Source: Methylumidiphilus sp963753955
GTDB lineage: Bacteria; Pseudomonadota; Gammaproteobacteria; Methylococcales; Methylococcaceae
Assembly (NCBI GenBank): GCA_963753955.1
Contig: CAVWEM010000010.1
Coordinates: forward strand, 68,624-132,623
DNA length: 64,000 nt
Reading direction: 5' to 3'
Below are positions 48,274-57,076 of this stretch, piece after piece; within the stretch, counting starts at the first letter, position 1; the number at the start of each line of letters is the position of its first letter. The notes beneath the pieces are model-generated. The model saw only the letters and a list, made by a program, of their open reading frames with translations, was not told the DNA's origin and searched no databases. The position numbers and the translations under genes are program-made.

Positions 48274-49289
48274 GGCAGGCCTCCTTGCCGTGCAGGCGGC
48301 CATAGCGGCCGGTGTCGGCCACGGGCCCCTGTGCTGCGGCAGCTCGCGGAACGGCGCGCCGTCGCGCAACGCGCCGGGCTTGTGTTCCAGCGGCATGAGC
48401 CGTTCCTGTTCGATGGCCAGCGCCTCGGCAATCGTCAGGGACGGATTGCCGGGATGGGCAAGCGCTTGCCACGGGGCGCGGCAACGTTCTTCAGGCCGGG
48501 CGTTGAGCGCGTCCAGGCTGTCGAAGCGGGCCTGGCGGGCGTCCTGCCGAAGCCGCTTGCGGCTGTCCCGGACGTTCTTCCCGCCACGCCCTTCTCCCGG
48601 CCCGCCGCCACGTTGCAGAGTTCCGGGCCGAGGAGGTAATGTGCCGTCATGACGCTGAAGCGGGTGTTGACGATCCGCCCCTCGCCTTTGCGGACCTTGT
48701 CCGCCGCCGTCTTCATGTTGCCGTAGACACCCCGCCGGGGAACGCCCCCAAACGCCCGGGTGTGGGCGTCGAAGACCGTCTCCTGGCCCTGCGCGGGATA
48801 GGCCGCCGGCAAGAATGCGCGGCTGGCGCGCAGCTTGGTGTGGGCGGCCCGCAGGCGGCGTTCGACGCCGCCGACGGGGGACGTCTCGGTGCTCCAGCCG
48901 AGCCGGAAGGCCTCGCCCCAGCCGGGCGCCAACGGCACGAAGGCCTTGGACAACGAAGGCCCGGCCTCGAGCCAGCGCCGGGTGGAGCGGTTGGCCGTCG
49001 AATAACTGCCGCCAAACCCCGGCTCCCTCAACGAGCCAAACAGCACCGATGCCGTCCGCCGGTCCCGCTTCGGGCGGTGGCTGCCGGCCTCAAGCCACTG
49101 CCGAAGCCGGGCCTCGAACGGCGTCAGCTTGGCCGGCACAGGCCCCCGCAGGCACTTCGGCTCCCGCCCGCCGTCGCAGGCCAGCCACTTCTTGATGGCG
49201 TTGCGCGAAAGGCCCGTCCGCCGCGCAATCTCGCAAACCGAAAGCTTGTCGCGGAAACACATCCGCCGGATTTTTCCAAACATTGGCAT
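48274..49289 (-). pseudogene. istA remnant (IS21 transposase)
   Basis: Begins MPMFGKIRRMCFRDKLSVCE and IARRTGLSRNAIKKWLACDG (HTH). It continues with pieces of the DDE domain: SYSTANRSTRRWLE, FVPLAPGWGEAFRLGWS, TVFDAHTRAFGGVPRRGVYG, NMKTAADKVRKGEG. The 3' part is in another frame (SLTIAEALAIEQERLMPL joined to KPGALRDGAPFRELP) with some 80 residues missing. Several small deletions and shifts show real decay. Confidence 0.75.
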
Positions 49290-49567
49290 GGCAATCACCT
49301 CGCAAAGACCTCTGCCCAAAAAATGAGCAGAAGAGGTTGATTACCCGGGTCAATTTTCGATGCCTTCCAACACGCATCCAGCAGCGGGAAAATGCCAAAC
49401 AAGGAAAACCGAAGGAGGAAAACGAAGAACCCTTTTGAAGCCAAAGCGGCTACCGGAAAGGCCAAATCCCAGTAGACTTGTCCACAGCCGGCTGCCTCCC
49501 GTCCGGCTTCCCACCCCTGGTCAAAATTCAATGCAAACGGGTGGTCAGAATTCGATGCTCATCAACA

Positions 49568-50079
49568 CCGGCAAGCGGGTTTTCAGCGGCAGGTGGGCGC
49601 TCTCTGGCACGGTGGTCAGACCCCACTGGAAGAACAGCGAGCCCAGGATGGCGGCGGGGATGCCGACCTTGGCGAGGGTGCGGGTCATTTCATGGCGGAA
49701 GCCTTGGTCTTCGATGCGTGAAGCGACCAGTCCGCCGGCCAAAGCCGCCGCCATCAGCATGAAACAGGTGCGGCTGGCGACTTGGGCGAAGGTGTAAGGC
49801 CCGTAGAAGCCGGTCAGGCTTCCGTCCTCGGTGAACCAGCTTTCCTGCCCCGGCCACATCATAAAGGACAGGATGCCGACGATCACCAGCACCACACATA
49901 GCTATGGATCAGCGCCGACAGCCTGCGTGGACTCGCACCGTGGCCAGCCAGGTTGAGACCAAGGCTGCGCCCACGGAGGTGTGCGAGGCCAGCAGATGGA
50001 CGACGGAAATGATGCCTGGCACCCAACCGCTGCCAAGCACGGGTTCGTACTAAGTGGGATACAAGCCAAGTATATCCAT
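49568..50079 (-). pseudogene. Cytochrome ubiquinol oxidase subunit I-like remnant
   Basis: From ATG at 50079 the minus strand reads MDILGLYPT, a TAG where Trp is expected, then YEPVLGSGWVPGIISVVHLL and ASHTSVGAALVSTWLATVRV, as in cytochrome bd-type subunit I relatives. A gap of some 100 residues follows, then ILSFMMWPGQESWFTEDGSL, GFYGPYTFAQVASRTCFMLM and ILGSLFFQWGLTTVPESAHL. The 3' part is lost at the IS21 junction. A nonsense codon, internal deletion and truncation make this a clear pseudogene. Confidence 0.7.
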
Positions 50080-50161
50080 GCCAGTTTCCTTTAAACAGTG
50101 AAAAGCCCAATGTGGGGGATCGCGCCCATCCCATGGGATATCCGGATGGCGTGATAGAGAG

Positions 50162-51214
50162 TAGAGTTGTTCCCGGTGTTAAGTTAATGATTATAGGCTA
50201 TTTTTAGGTTCCAAAGACCCGCCGGAACCCAAAAAAGGAAATCAATGAGCCAGTCCAGGTGGTTTCTGATCCGATGGGTCAGGCAATGGAAAGCCTTCAT
50301 CCCGCCGATGGCGTGTTCCACGGAAACGCGGGTTCCCGCATGCTGCCGGTTATGTTTGACCTGCGCGGCGGTCAGTTTCGGCTTCGGGTTGTTTTTAGAT
50401 TTCTTCGGCCTTTTGTGTGGAAGGTTTATCTTGGATTTCACGCCATAATCTTTTTGCGCACCTTGGAACCCAAGGTCGAGCCACAGATTCACTCGATGGA
50501 ACCATTTCAGTTTTGGGTCGAATACCTTTTTCATGAGCTTGTAGTCGTGGACGCTGCCGGCGAAGACGCAGAAGAGGAAAAGGATTTTCCGGTGCAGGGT
50601 CGTGAGGACGAGCGCCTGGAGCGTGTGGCGTTTTTTTTTCCGCTGAAGCGGGCCTTCTGGAGTTCCCCGTCCTGCGGCCTGACGCAGGCGCACTCCATCC
50701 CGTCGATGATGACGTCGCCATATTTATCGACGAGTCGCAGGAACTCCTCGGGAGTCCCAGGCGACCGCTCAGGGAGCACGCCGAGGTCCGACAGGCTCCG
50801 CAGCAAGACGGGCAGGAGTTTCTCCACATGGTTGTGGGCATGCCCCGAACTGAAGCCGAAAAGGAAGCCCAGCACGTCGAAGGTGGGGTATGTCTTGAGG
50901 TAATACAAAATGAAGAAAAGCTTCTTCCCGGGCGTGTCGAGATGGCCTTTTGGCCCGCCCGTTGGAACCTGCTTGATTTCGCCCTGCCGACACCTTTCCA
51001 GTTGGACGGCATCGTAGGCCGCCGCGAAGGCCGCAAGGAGGATGTTGAATTTTGGCAGGCTCATGCCGATGACGGACTTAATCTTGCGGTCATGCTTCTT
51101 GCCATCCAGCTTTTTAAATCTTTCGAAGGCCATGGGTTGTCTATTTTCTGTAGGGTATGGATACCCTATAATAAGGCAGTATTAAAAAAATTAACAGGGT
51201 CGGGAACAAGTCTA
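50162..51214 (-). mobile_element. IS5-type insertion sequence
   Basis: A 1053-base element with imperfect ends TAGAGTTGTTCCCGG (left) and TAGACTTGTTCCCG (right, inverted). TA lies at each edge. The right end equals the ends of the MITE at 29447-29590. Confidence 0.85.
50184..51133 (-). CDS. IS5-type transposase in two frames with an A9 slip site
   Basis: Frame 1 (51133 to about 50635) encodes an HTH domain (MSLPKFNILLAAFAAAYDAV) and the first part of a DDE_Tnp_4 domain (YGDVIIDGMECACVRPQD). Frame 2 (to 50184) continues KRHTLQALVLTTLHRKILFL, FAGSVHDYKLMKKVF, LWLDLGFQGAQKDYG and SVEHAIGGMKAFHCLTHRIR. The switch is at nine A in a row on the coding strand (about 50631-50639), a likely programmed frameshift as in related two-frame IS5 elements. 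Confidence 0.85.
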
Positions 51215-51293
51215 GTATATATTTGTGATAATACACTGCCGCCGGACGAAAAGCCGCGTGACAATTTGTCGCATTCAGATTGGATTTTTTTGA

Positions 51294-52375
51294 GGCGTTG
51301 GTGCATAAATGCCATGTTCAGCTATCATGGAGTTCAGTAAACCACTGATATACATTGATGTCGAAAGCCACCCCTATCGCAAAAGCGGAACCGGTCAAAA
51401 AGGCGCAGTATCGGGTCACGAATTGGCCGGAGCATGACCGTGCGTCGGTGCGGCGGGGCAGCCTGACGGTGTGGTTCGACGACGAGTTCCTGCGCGGACA
51501 TTGGCGGGCTGCCCACAACGGCAAACGCGGGGCGCCTTTCACTTACTCGGATGCGGCCATTCAGACGCTGCCGACCCTGAAGGCGGTGTTCCACCTGCCC
51601 TGCCGGGCGGCGGAAGGGCTGGCCCGCTCGCTGGCCGGGTTGACGGGTCGGGACCCGCCCGTCCCCGACCATGCCCGGATGTCGCGCCGCGCCCGGGGCT
51701 TGCGGGCCGAGATCCCGCGCCGTCCACGCACCGGCCCGGTCCATCTGGTGGCCGATTCCACCGGCTTGAAGATTTTCGGCGAGGGCGAGTGGAAAGTGCG
51801 CCAGCACGGGGTTGGCAAGCGGCGGACTTGGCGCAAGGTCCATCTGGGCCTTGATGCGGACGTGAAGGACGTGGTCGCCGTGGAGGTCGCCACCGTGGAG
51901 CGGACGGATGCCGGGGTCTTCGCGGGTTTGCTCGGACAGGCCGAGGGGGAGATCGGCCAGGTCGACGCCGACGGTGCCTGTGACACCCGCGACGTGTACG
52001 ACGCGGCGATGGAGCGGGACGCGAAGGCGGCCATCCCGCCGAGAGAAAATGCCGTTCCTTGGGAGGCGGGCCATCCCCGCACCCAGGCCTTGGAGGCCAT
52101 CGCGGAGAAGGGCTTGGCCGGTTGGAAGCAAGCGGTCAATTATCACCGCCGCAGCATCGCCGAAAATGGCATGTACCGCCTGAAGCAGTTGTTCGGCCCC
52201 GGATTGGCCTCCCGCATTTTTGAGGGCCAAGTGACAGAGGTCCATGTGCGCGTCGCCGCGCTCAATGCCATGGCCTACCTCGGCATGCCGGTGTCGGTCC
52301 GGGCAGGGCAAGCGTTGTCCTGAGCCTATTGGGCAAGGGATCATGCAAGCTCCAAATTATTTATGCACCAACGCC
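51294..52375 (+). mobile_element. IS5-family (IS903-like) insertion sequence
   Basis: A 1082-base element with perfect 17-base inverted ends GGCGTTGGTGCATAAAT. I see no target duplication. The right end lies in the 3' end of the RND pump gene and provides that gene's stop codon. Confidence 0.9.
51358..52323 (+). CDS. IS5-family transposase (IS903 group)
   Basis: A 321-residue intact DDE transposase. Visible are YRVTNWPEHDRASVRRGSLT, FTYSDAAIQTLPTLKAVFHL, HLVADSTGLKIFGEGEWKVR (Asp 1), GQVDADGACDTRDVYDA (Asp 2) and YHRRSIAENGMYRLKQLFG (Glu region). Start ATG at 51358, a TTG lies just before. It is probably functional. Confidence 0.93.
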   Translation: MSKATPIAKAEPVKKAQYRVTNWPEHDRASVRRGSLTVWFDDEFLRGHWRAAHNGKRGAPFTYSDAAIQTLPTLKAVFHLPCRAAEGLARSLAGLTGRDPPVPDHARMSRRARGLRAEIPRRPRTGPVHLVADSTGLKIFGEGEWKVRQHGVGKRRTWRKVHLGLDADVKDVVAVEVATVERTDAGVFAGLLGQAEGEIGQVDADGACDTRDVYDAAMERDAKAAIPPRENAVPWEAGHPRTQALEAIAEKGLAGWKQAVNYHRRSIAENGMYRLKQLFGPGLASRIFEGQVTEVHVRVAALNAMAYLGMPVSVRAGQALS

Positions 52376-55300
52376 CCTTTCCTCCCCAAACCGCCCATAC
52401 CGCCACAAGATCGTAGGCAACAGCAGTAAATTCAGCAGGGTCGAGGAAGCCAGGCCACCGACAATGATCCCCGCCATCGGCCCCATGATCTCGCGGCCCG
52501 GATTGTCGCTGTTGAAGGCGATGGGCAACATGGCTAAAGCCGTCACCAGGGCGGTCATCAGGATTGAGGGCAGACGCTCCCTCGCGCCTTGGATCACCGT
52601 CGCCAGGTTCCAGTCCTTGCCTTCCACTTCGATCAAATGCCGGTAGTGGGAAATCAACATGATGGCATTGCGCATGGTGATCCCGAACAGCGTGACGAAG
52701 CCGACCATGGAGCCGATGGACAAAGCGCCGCCGCCGATGAGCGCGCCGACCAGTCCGCCCACCAATGAAAACGGCAGGTTGACCAGGGTCAGCAAGGTGT
52801 TGCGCCAATTGCCGATGGCGATATAGGTCAGCAGCAGGATGGCGACGCCGACCAGCAGCGCGTGGACGATCAATTCCCGCCGCGCCTCGCCTTGCTCGAC
52901 CGACGCGCCAGTGAATTCCGGGTGCATGTCCGGCGGAAAGTTAATTTCCTTCAAGATCCGTTGCCGCAACTCGGCTAAGAATGAATCGAGGTCGCGGCCC
53001 GACACATTGCAAGTCACCGTCTGCACCCGCTGTCCGCCCCGATGCAGGATGTTGTAGCGACCGGTGATCTGCTGGATGTCGGCTACCGATTTTAACGGGA
53101 TCATCGTCCCTTCCGGCGTGCGCAGCGGCAGATCTTCCACACTATCGATCTGGCGGCGGTGTTCCGGGGCCAGGATCAGGGCGACCTCGAAAAACCGGTT
53201 GTTGTCGTAAAACTTGCCGACGATGCGCCCCTCGTAGGCCGTTTGCACGGCGTCCGCCGCCTCGACAGGCCGGATGCCGAAACTCGCCAGCCGTTCCGGC
53301 AACAGGCGGATTTGCAGCAGCGGCGCATCCGGCGGCGAGCGCAATTGCACTTCTGCCGCACCGTCCAGGTGGCGCATCAATTCGGCGATTTCCTGGGCCT
53401 TGGCGTCGGCCCGGGCCATGTCGCCGCCATAGATGTTTACCACCACCGGCGAGGTGTAGCCTGAGAGGGTCTCGTCTATGCGTTCGGTGAGGAAGGTGTT
53501 GGCCTCGAAACCCAGGCCGGGGAATTCCTTCAACTGCCCGCGCAGCCGATCCAGCACGGCCTGCTGCCCCGGCCCGTCCATGGGCTGCAAATGCACTTCG
53601 TATTCGCTGTAATGGCTGCCGTAGGTGTCGGCCCCGCGCTCGGCCCGCCCCGCCCATTGCGACACCGACACCACGCCGGGGATTTTCAGGAAGTTCCGCG
53701 CCAATTCCCCGCCCATGCGCAGGGATTCGGCCAGCGCAGTGCCGGGGACGGCGCTGGTGTGTATGATGTAATGGCCTTCGCGCAATTGCGGCAGGAAGTC
53801 GCCGCCCAGCTTGGGCGCGAACACCAGCCCGGCAACCAGGGCCAGGGCGCTCAAGCCCAAAGTCTTGCCCGGCGCGTTGGCGGCACGTAGCAGCAAAGCC
53901 TCATAAAAGGGCTGGATGCGGCGGATCAACGGCGGCGGGTCAGCACTCGTTTCCCGCCTCCCCAGCAGCAGATGGCACAAGGCCGGCGTCACTGTCAGCG
54001 CGGTCAGCAAGGACAACAGGATGGCGAGGATGTAGGCTTGTCCCAGCGGCGCGAACAGCCGCCCGGCCACGCCGCCCAGGGTCAGCAGCGGCAGGAAGCC
54101 CAATGCGACGATGAAGCTGGCGTACACCACCGATCCGCGCACTTCCATGGACGCCGCGAACACCACGCGGGCAACCGGCCTTGGCTTGGGCTTGAGGCGG
54201 TTTTCGCGCAGCCGGCGGAAGATGTTTTCGGTGTCGATGATGGCGTCGTCCACCACCTCGCCCAAGGCAATCGCCAGCCCGCCCAGCACCATGATGTTCA
54301 GGTTGAAGCCGAAGGCCAGAAGCGCCACCACCGCCCCGAGCAGGGACAACGGAATCGCCAGCGCGGAAATAAAGGCAGTGCGGGCATCGAACAGGAACAG
54401 CCCAAGGACGACAATCACCAACAGGCCGCCAATCAGCAGATGGCCCCCCAGGCTTTGGATCGAACGCTCGATGTAATCGGCGGGGCGGAACAAATGCGGA
54501 TTCAGGCGGATGTCCTGCTTGCCGAGAATCTGGCGGAATTCGTCCAGCACGGCCTCGGCACGGCGCGAGACGCTGAGGGTGTTGGCCCCGTACTGGCCAA
54601 TGACCATCATCACAATGGCCGGTTCGCCGGCTATGGCCGCCGAGCCGATGGGCGGGCGCGGCGCGTCGGCGACCGTCGCCACATCGCCTAGGGTCAGGTT
54701 CACGCCATCCTTGCGGGCCAGCACCACTTGCCGCAGGCTTGCCGCCGCGTCCGGGAACCCCGCCAATTGCAGGCTGATGCGCTGGTTTTCATTCTCGACA
54801 AAGCCGCTGCCGCGCATTCCGGTCGCCCGCTCCGCCGCCGCCAACACCTCGTCCAGGCTGAGGCCGTGGCGGCGCAGGGCATCCGGGTGCAGTTGGATTT
54901 GCAATTGCCGGATCTCGCCGCCGAACACATTGACATCAGCCACGCCGGGAACGGCCAACAGTCGCGGCACCAGCGTCCAATCGGCCAAGGTGCGCAATTC
55001 CATCAAGCTCCGGCTGGGCGAAGACAAGCCGACCGTCAACACCGTGGCAGACGAAGACGACAGCGGCACCATCAGCGGCGGGCCAGTGCCCGGCGGCAAT
55101 TGGCCTTGCAGGTTGGCAAGGCGTTCGCCGACCCGCTGCCGGTCTAGGTTGAGGTCGGTGTTTTCCTCGAACACAGGCGTAACCACCGACAAGCCTTGCA
55201 AGGATTCCGAGCGGATGGATTGCAGTCCGATCAGGCCCGATAGGCTTTTCTCCACCGGCAGGGTGGCGAGGGCCTCGACCTGCTCAGGGCTGAGGCCGGG

Positions 55301-55459
55301 GGCCTCGGTCTGCACGATGACCCGCTTGGCGGAGAATTCCGGGAAAATGTCCAGGCTCGCCGTGCCTAGCCGGAAGCCGCCATACAACAGCAGCAACAAG
55401 GCCAACGCGACAGCCACGCCAGGGCGTAGCACCGACAGGCGGACGATGGATGCCAGCAT
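52361..55459 (-). CDS. RND efflux pump inner membrane subunit, heavy-metal (CusA/CzcA-like) type
   Basis: A 1032-residue RND permease with twelve membrane segments and two large periplasmic loops. It begins MLASIVRLSVLRPGVAVALA, with DIFPEFSAKRVIVQTEAPGL and EKSLSGLIGLQSIRSES, typical of the heavy-metal group. Helix 4 has GEVVDDAIIDTENIFRRL with the acidic proton-relay residues. SGYTSPVVVNIYGGDM is in the second loop. The last residues RGVGA and the stop are from the terminal repeat of the IS5 element, so a short tail may have been replaced. No outer membrane partner is nearby. Confidence 0.87.
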   Translation of the reverse strand: MLASIVRLSVLRPGVAVALALLLLLYGGFRLGTASLDIFPEFSAKRVIVQTEAPGLSPEQVEALATLPVEKSLSGLIGLQSIRSESLQGLSVVTPVFEENTDLNLDRQRVGERLANLQGQLPPGTGPPLMVPLSSSSATVLTVGLSSPSRSLMELRTLADWTLVPRLLAVPGVADVNVFGGEIRQLQIQLHPDALRRHGLSLDEVLAAAERATGMRGSGFVENENQRISLQLAGFPDAAASLRQVVLARKDGVNLTLGDVATVADAPRPPIGSAAIAGEPAIVMMVIGQYGANTLSVSRRAEAVLDEFRQILGKQDIRLNPHLFRPADYIERSIQSLGGHLLIGGLLVIVVLGLFLFDARTAFISALAIPLSLLGAVVALLAFGFNLNIMVLGGLAIALGEVVDDAIIDTENIFRRLRENRLKPKPRPVARVVFAASMEVRGSVVYASFIVALGFLPLLTLGGVAGRLFAPLGQAYILAILLSLLTALTVTPALCHLLLGRRETSADPPPLIRRIQPFYEALLLRAANAPGKTLGLSALALVAGLVFAPKLGGDFLPQLREGHYIIHTSAVPGTALAESLRMGGELARNFLKIPGVVSVSQWAGRAERGADTYGSHYSEYEVHLQPMDGPGQQAVLDRLRGQLKEFPGLGFEANTFLTERIDETLSGYTSPVVVNIYGGDMARADAKAQEIAELMRHLDGAAEVQLRSPPDAPLLQIRLLPERLASFGIRPVEAADAVQTAYEGRIVGKFYDNNRFFEVALILAPEHRRQIDSVEDLPLRTPEGTMIPLKSVADIQQITGRYNILHRGGQRVQTVTCNVSGRDLDSFLAELRQRILKEINFPPDMHPEFTGASVEQGEARRELIVHALLVGVAILLLTYIAIGNWRNTLLTLVNLPFSLVGGLVGALIGGGALSIGSMVGFVTLFGITMRNAIMLISHYRHLIEVEGKDWNLATVIQGARERLPSILMTALVTALAMLPIAFNSDNPGREIMGPMAGIIVGGLASSTLLNLLLLPTILWRYGRFGEERGVGA

Positions 55460-56535
55460 CAGTCGTCGTCGCCGTCTTTCGGGGCGTTGCGGCGCTGCTC
55501 CTCAGACAGCAGCATTTGCCCGCCGACGATGACGGCCTCCTCGCCGGGCGCGAAACCTTGCGCCACGAACCAGTCCCCGCCTCGTACGCTATGCGCACCG
55601 ATGGGTCGGCGGACAAATGTGTCATCGCCAGTTTTCACGAACACCCAAGGCTGGCCGTCCCGCCAAACCACGGCGGAAAGGGGAATCAACACGCCTGCGG
55701 ATGCCTCGCCACTACGCGGAATCCAGGCATCCAACCGCATCCCGGTGCGCAACCCAAGGGATTCGGCGACAAAATACCAAGTTTCGCCCTGGGTGGACTC
55801 CTCCGTCCTCGGCGCGGCGGAAACCAACCTAGCCTGCCGGGCCTGATCCCGGTCGCCGCTGGGGGCGATACTGACCGTGCGGGCGGTTTTCGGGAGTGAC
55901 TGGTTCGTCGGCAAGGCGACCAAGGCCAGCACCAACGCATGTTTCAGCAGCCCCTCGAACAAGCTTGATTCCGCCTCAGCCGCTTGTTTGAACAACTCTT
56001 CGCCGAAGCTTTGCAAGGCTTCCTCGCGGACTTCCCGGACATGTCGGGCGGCGGCATCGTGCCGAGCCTGGTCTGCGGCCAATTGGGATTCGGCCTGGAT
56101 CAATTCACGGGCGGGGATGATGGACTCGCTGTGCAGCTTGGCCAGGCGGTCGTGGCTCTTCCGCGCCACCCGCAGCGCCGCCTCGGCGATGGTCAGATCG
56201 GACTGGGCTGAACGGTAACGGGCGCGCAGATCCAGCAAGGGGGAAATGTCCAACACCCGCCCATAGGCCGGGGTTTCTAGCCCTAAGGAAAACGTTGCCA
56301 AGGCTTGGGTTTTCAGTCCGCTTTGCTGCTGCCTTTGCGGGCCAAGGCTGAGTGGGAAGCCCGTTGCCGCAGGCCGGGAGGGCTTGCCGCTGGCCGTCGC
56401 CGGGGAAGACTGCGCTGTCTCGGTTCTGGAGGACGCTTCATTATCATCGTCAGCGGCAAGACTCTGGCAGGCCGCAAACAAAGCCAATAGCGCCAAGTCC
56501 AGCCATTGGAGGGAAAGCAGACGGGCATTGCGCAT
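55459..56535 (-). CDS. RND periplasmic adaptor (membrane fusion protein)
   Basis: About 358 residues. It has a hydrophobic N-terminus ending FAACQSLA, a long coiled-coil hairpin (DLTIAEAALRVARKSHDRLA and ELIQAESQLAADQARHDAAA), and a C-terminal beta-barrel (LRTGMRLDAWIP, GVLIPLSAVVWRDGQPWVFV). The start at 56535 (MRNARLLSLQW) is preferred over upstream codons. Its TGA overlaps the pump ATG, so the two are coupled. The very acidic tail PKDGDDD could bind metal. Substrate unknown. Confidence 0.82.
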   Translation of the reverse strand: MRNARLLSLQWLDLALLALFAACQSLAADDDNEASSRTETAQSSPATASGKPSRPAATGFPLSLGPQRQQQSGLKTQALATFSLGLETPAYGRVLDISPLLDLRARYRSAQSDLTIAEAALRVARKSHDRLAKLHSESIIPARELIQAESQLAADQARHDAAARHVREVREEALQSFGEELFKQAAEAESSLFEGLLKHALVLALVALPTNQSLPKTARTVSIAPSGDRDQARQARLVSAAPRTEESTQGETWYFVAESLGLRTGMRLDAWIPRSGEASAGVLIPLSAVVWRDGQPWVFVKTGDDTFVRRPIGAHSVRGGDWFVAQGFAPGEEAVIVGGQMLLSEEQRRNAPKDGDDD

Positions 56536-56732
56536 AGGAGTTTTGATGTTGGTTTCTTTCAAAGTCCGTCCAGCCTTAAAAATTTCCGGCCCTAAGCATG
56601 GCCAGATCGTCTCGCCATATGGCATACGGACGCGCATTCGGTTATCCTCATACGCCAGTTAAAGCGCACACGGCGTTAAACCCATGATAGGCATTGTACC
56701 AATCATCGGAATTACTTCAGACGAGGCTGCAA

Positions 56733-57020
56733 ATGTATTGTCGTTTTTGCGGGAAGGAAGTGAAAGAGAAGGCGATCGTTTGCACGGGATGCGGGCGTCC
56801 CGTCGATGCGCCCGGCAGTGTCACGGAATCGGCGGTGAAGGATTGGAGCTTAGGTCTGCTGCTGACCCTGATGTTCGCCAGCGTGTTTTTCCCCCCCATC
56901 GGCCTCTTGGTCGGATTCAAGGGTCTGCTTAGTTCCGCAACCAAGGTCAAGGCTTCGGTGTTGCTGACTGTCGCCGTCTTCATGACCCTGCTCTGGGCCG
57001 CATTGATCCTCGGCCTGTGA
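56733..57020 (+). CDS. Small zinc-ribbon membrane protein
   Basis: A 95-residue protein starting MYCRFCGKEVKEKAIVCTGC, a double CxxC zinc ribbon, followed by two membrane helices (LGLLLTLMFASVFFPPIGLLVG; ASVLLTVAVFMTLLWAALIL). Start chosen at the ribbon; 13 more codons are open upstream. Similar ribbon-plus-helices proteins are common and uncharacterised. Divergent from the RND operon. Confidence 0.7.
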   Translation: MYCRFCGKEVKEKAIVCTGCGRPVDAPGSVTESAVKDWSLGLLLTLMFASVFFPPIGLLVGFKGLLSSATKVKASVLLTVAVFMTLLWAALILGL

Positions 57021-57076
57021 TCGCAACGCGCGGAACCCTGCCAGTCGGCAGGACTGCCGCGTTCAGGGCATCAGGC

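Larger units (their letters stand above)
47616..49567 (-). mobile_element. Decayed IS21-family element with about 195-bp inverted ends
   Basis: The left 195 bases (47616-47810) recur as an inverted, nearly identical copy at 49373-49567, beginning TTGATGAGC. Between them lie broken istB and istA. The right copy repeats the istB 3' end, so the long repeat seems to come from an inverted duplication of one terminus and not from normal IS21 ends. The element disrupts the cytochrome-oxidase-like gene on its right. Confidence 0.75.
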
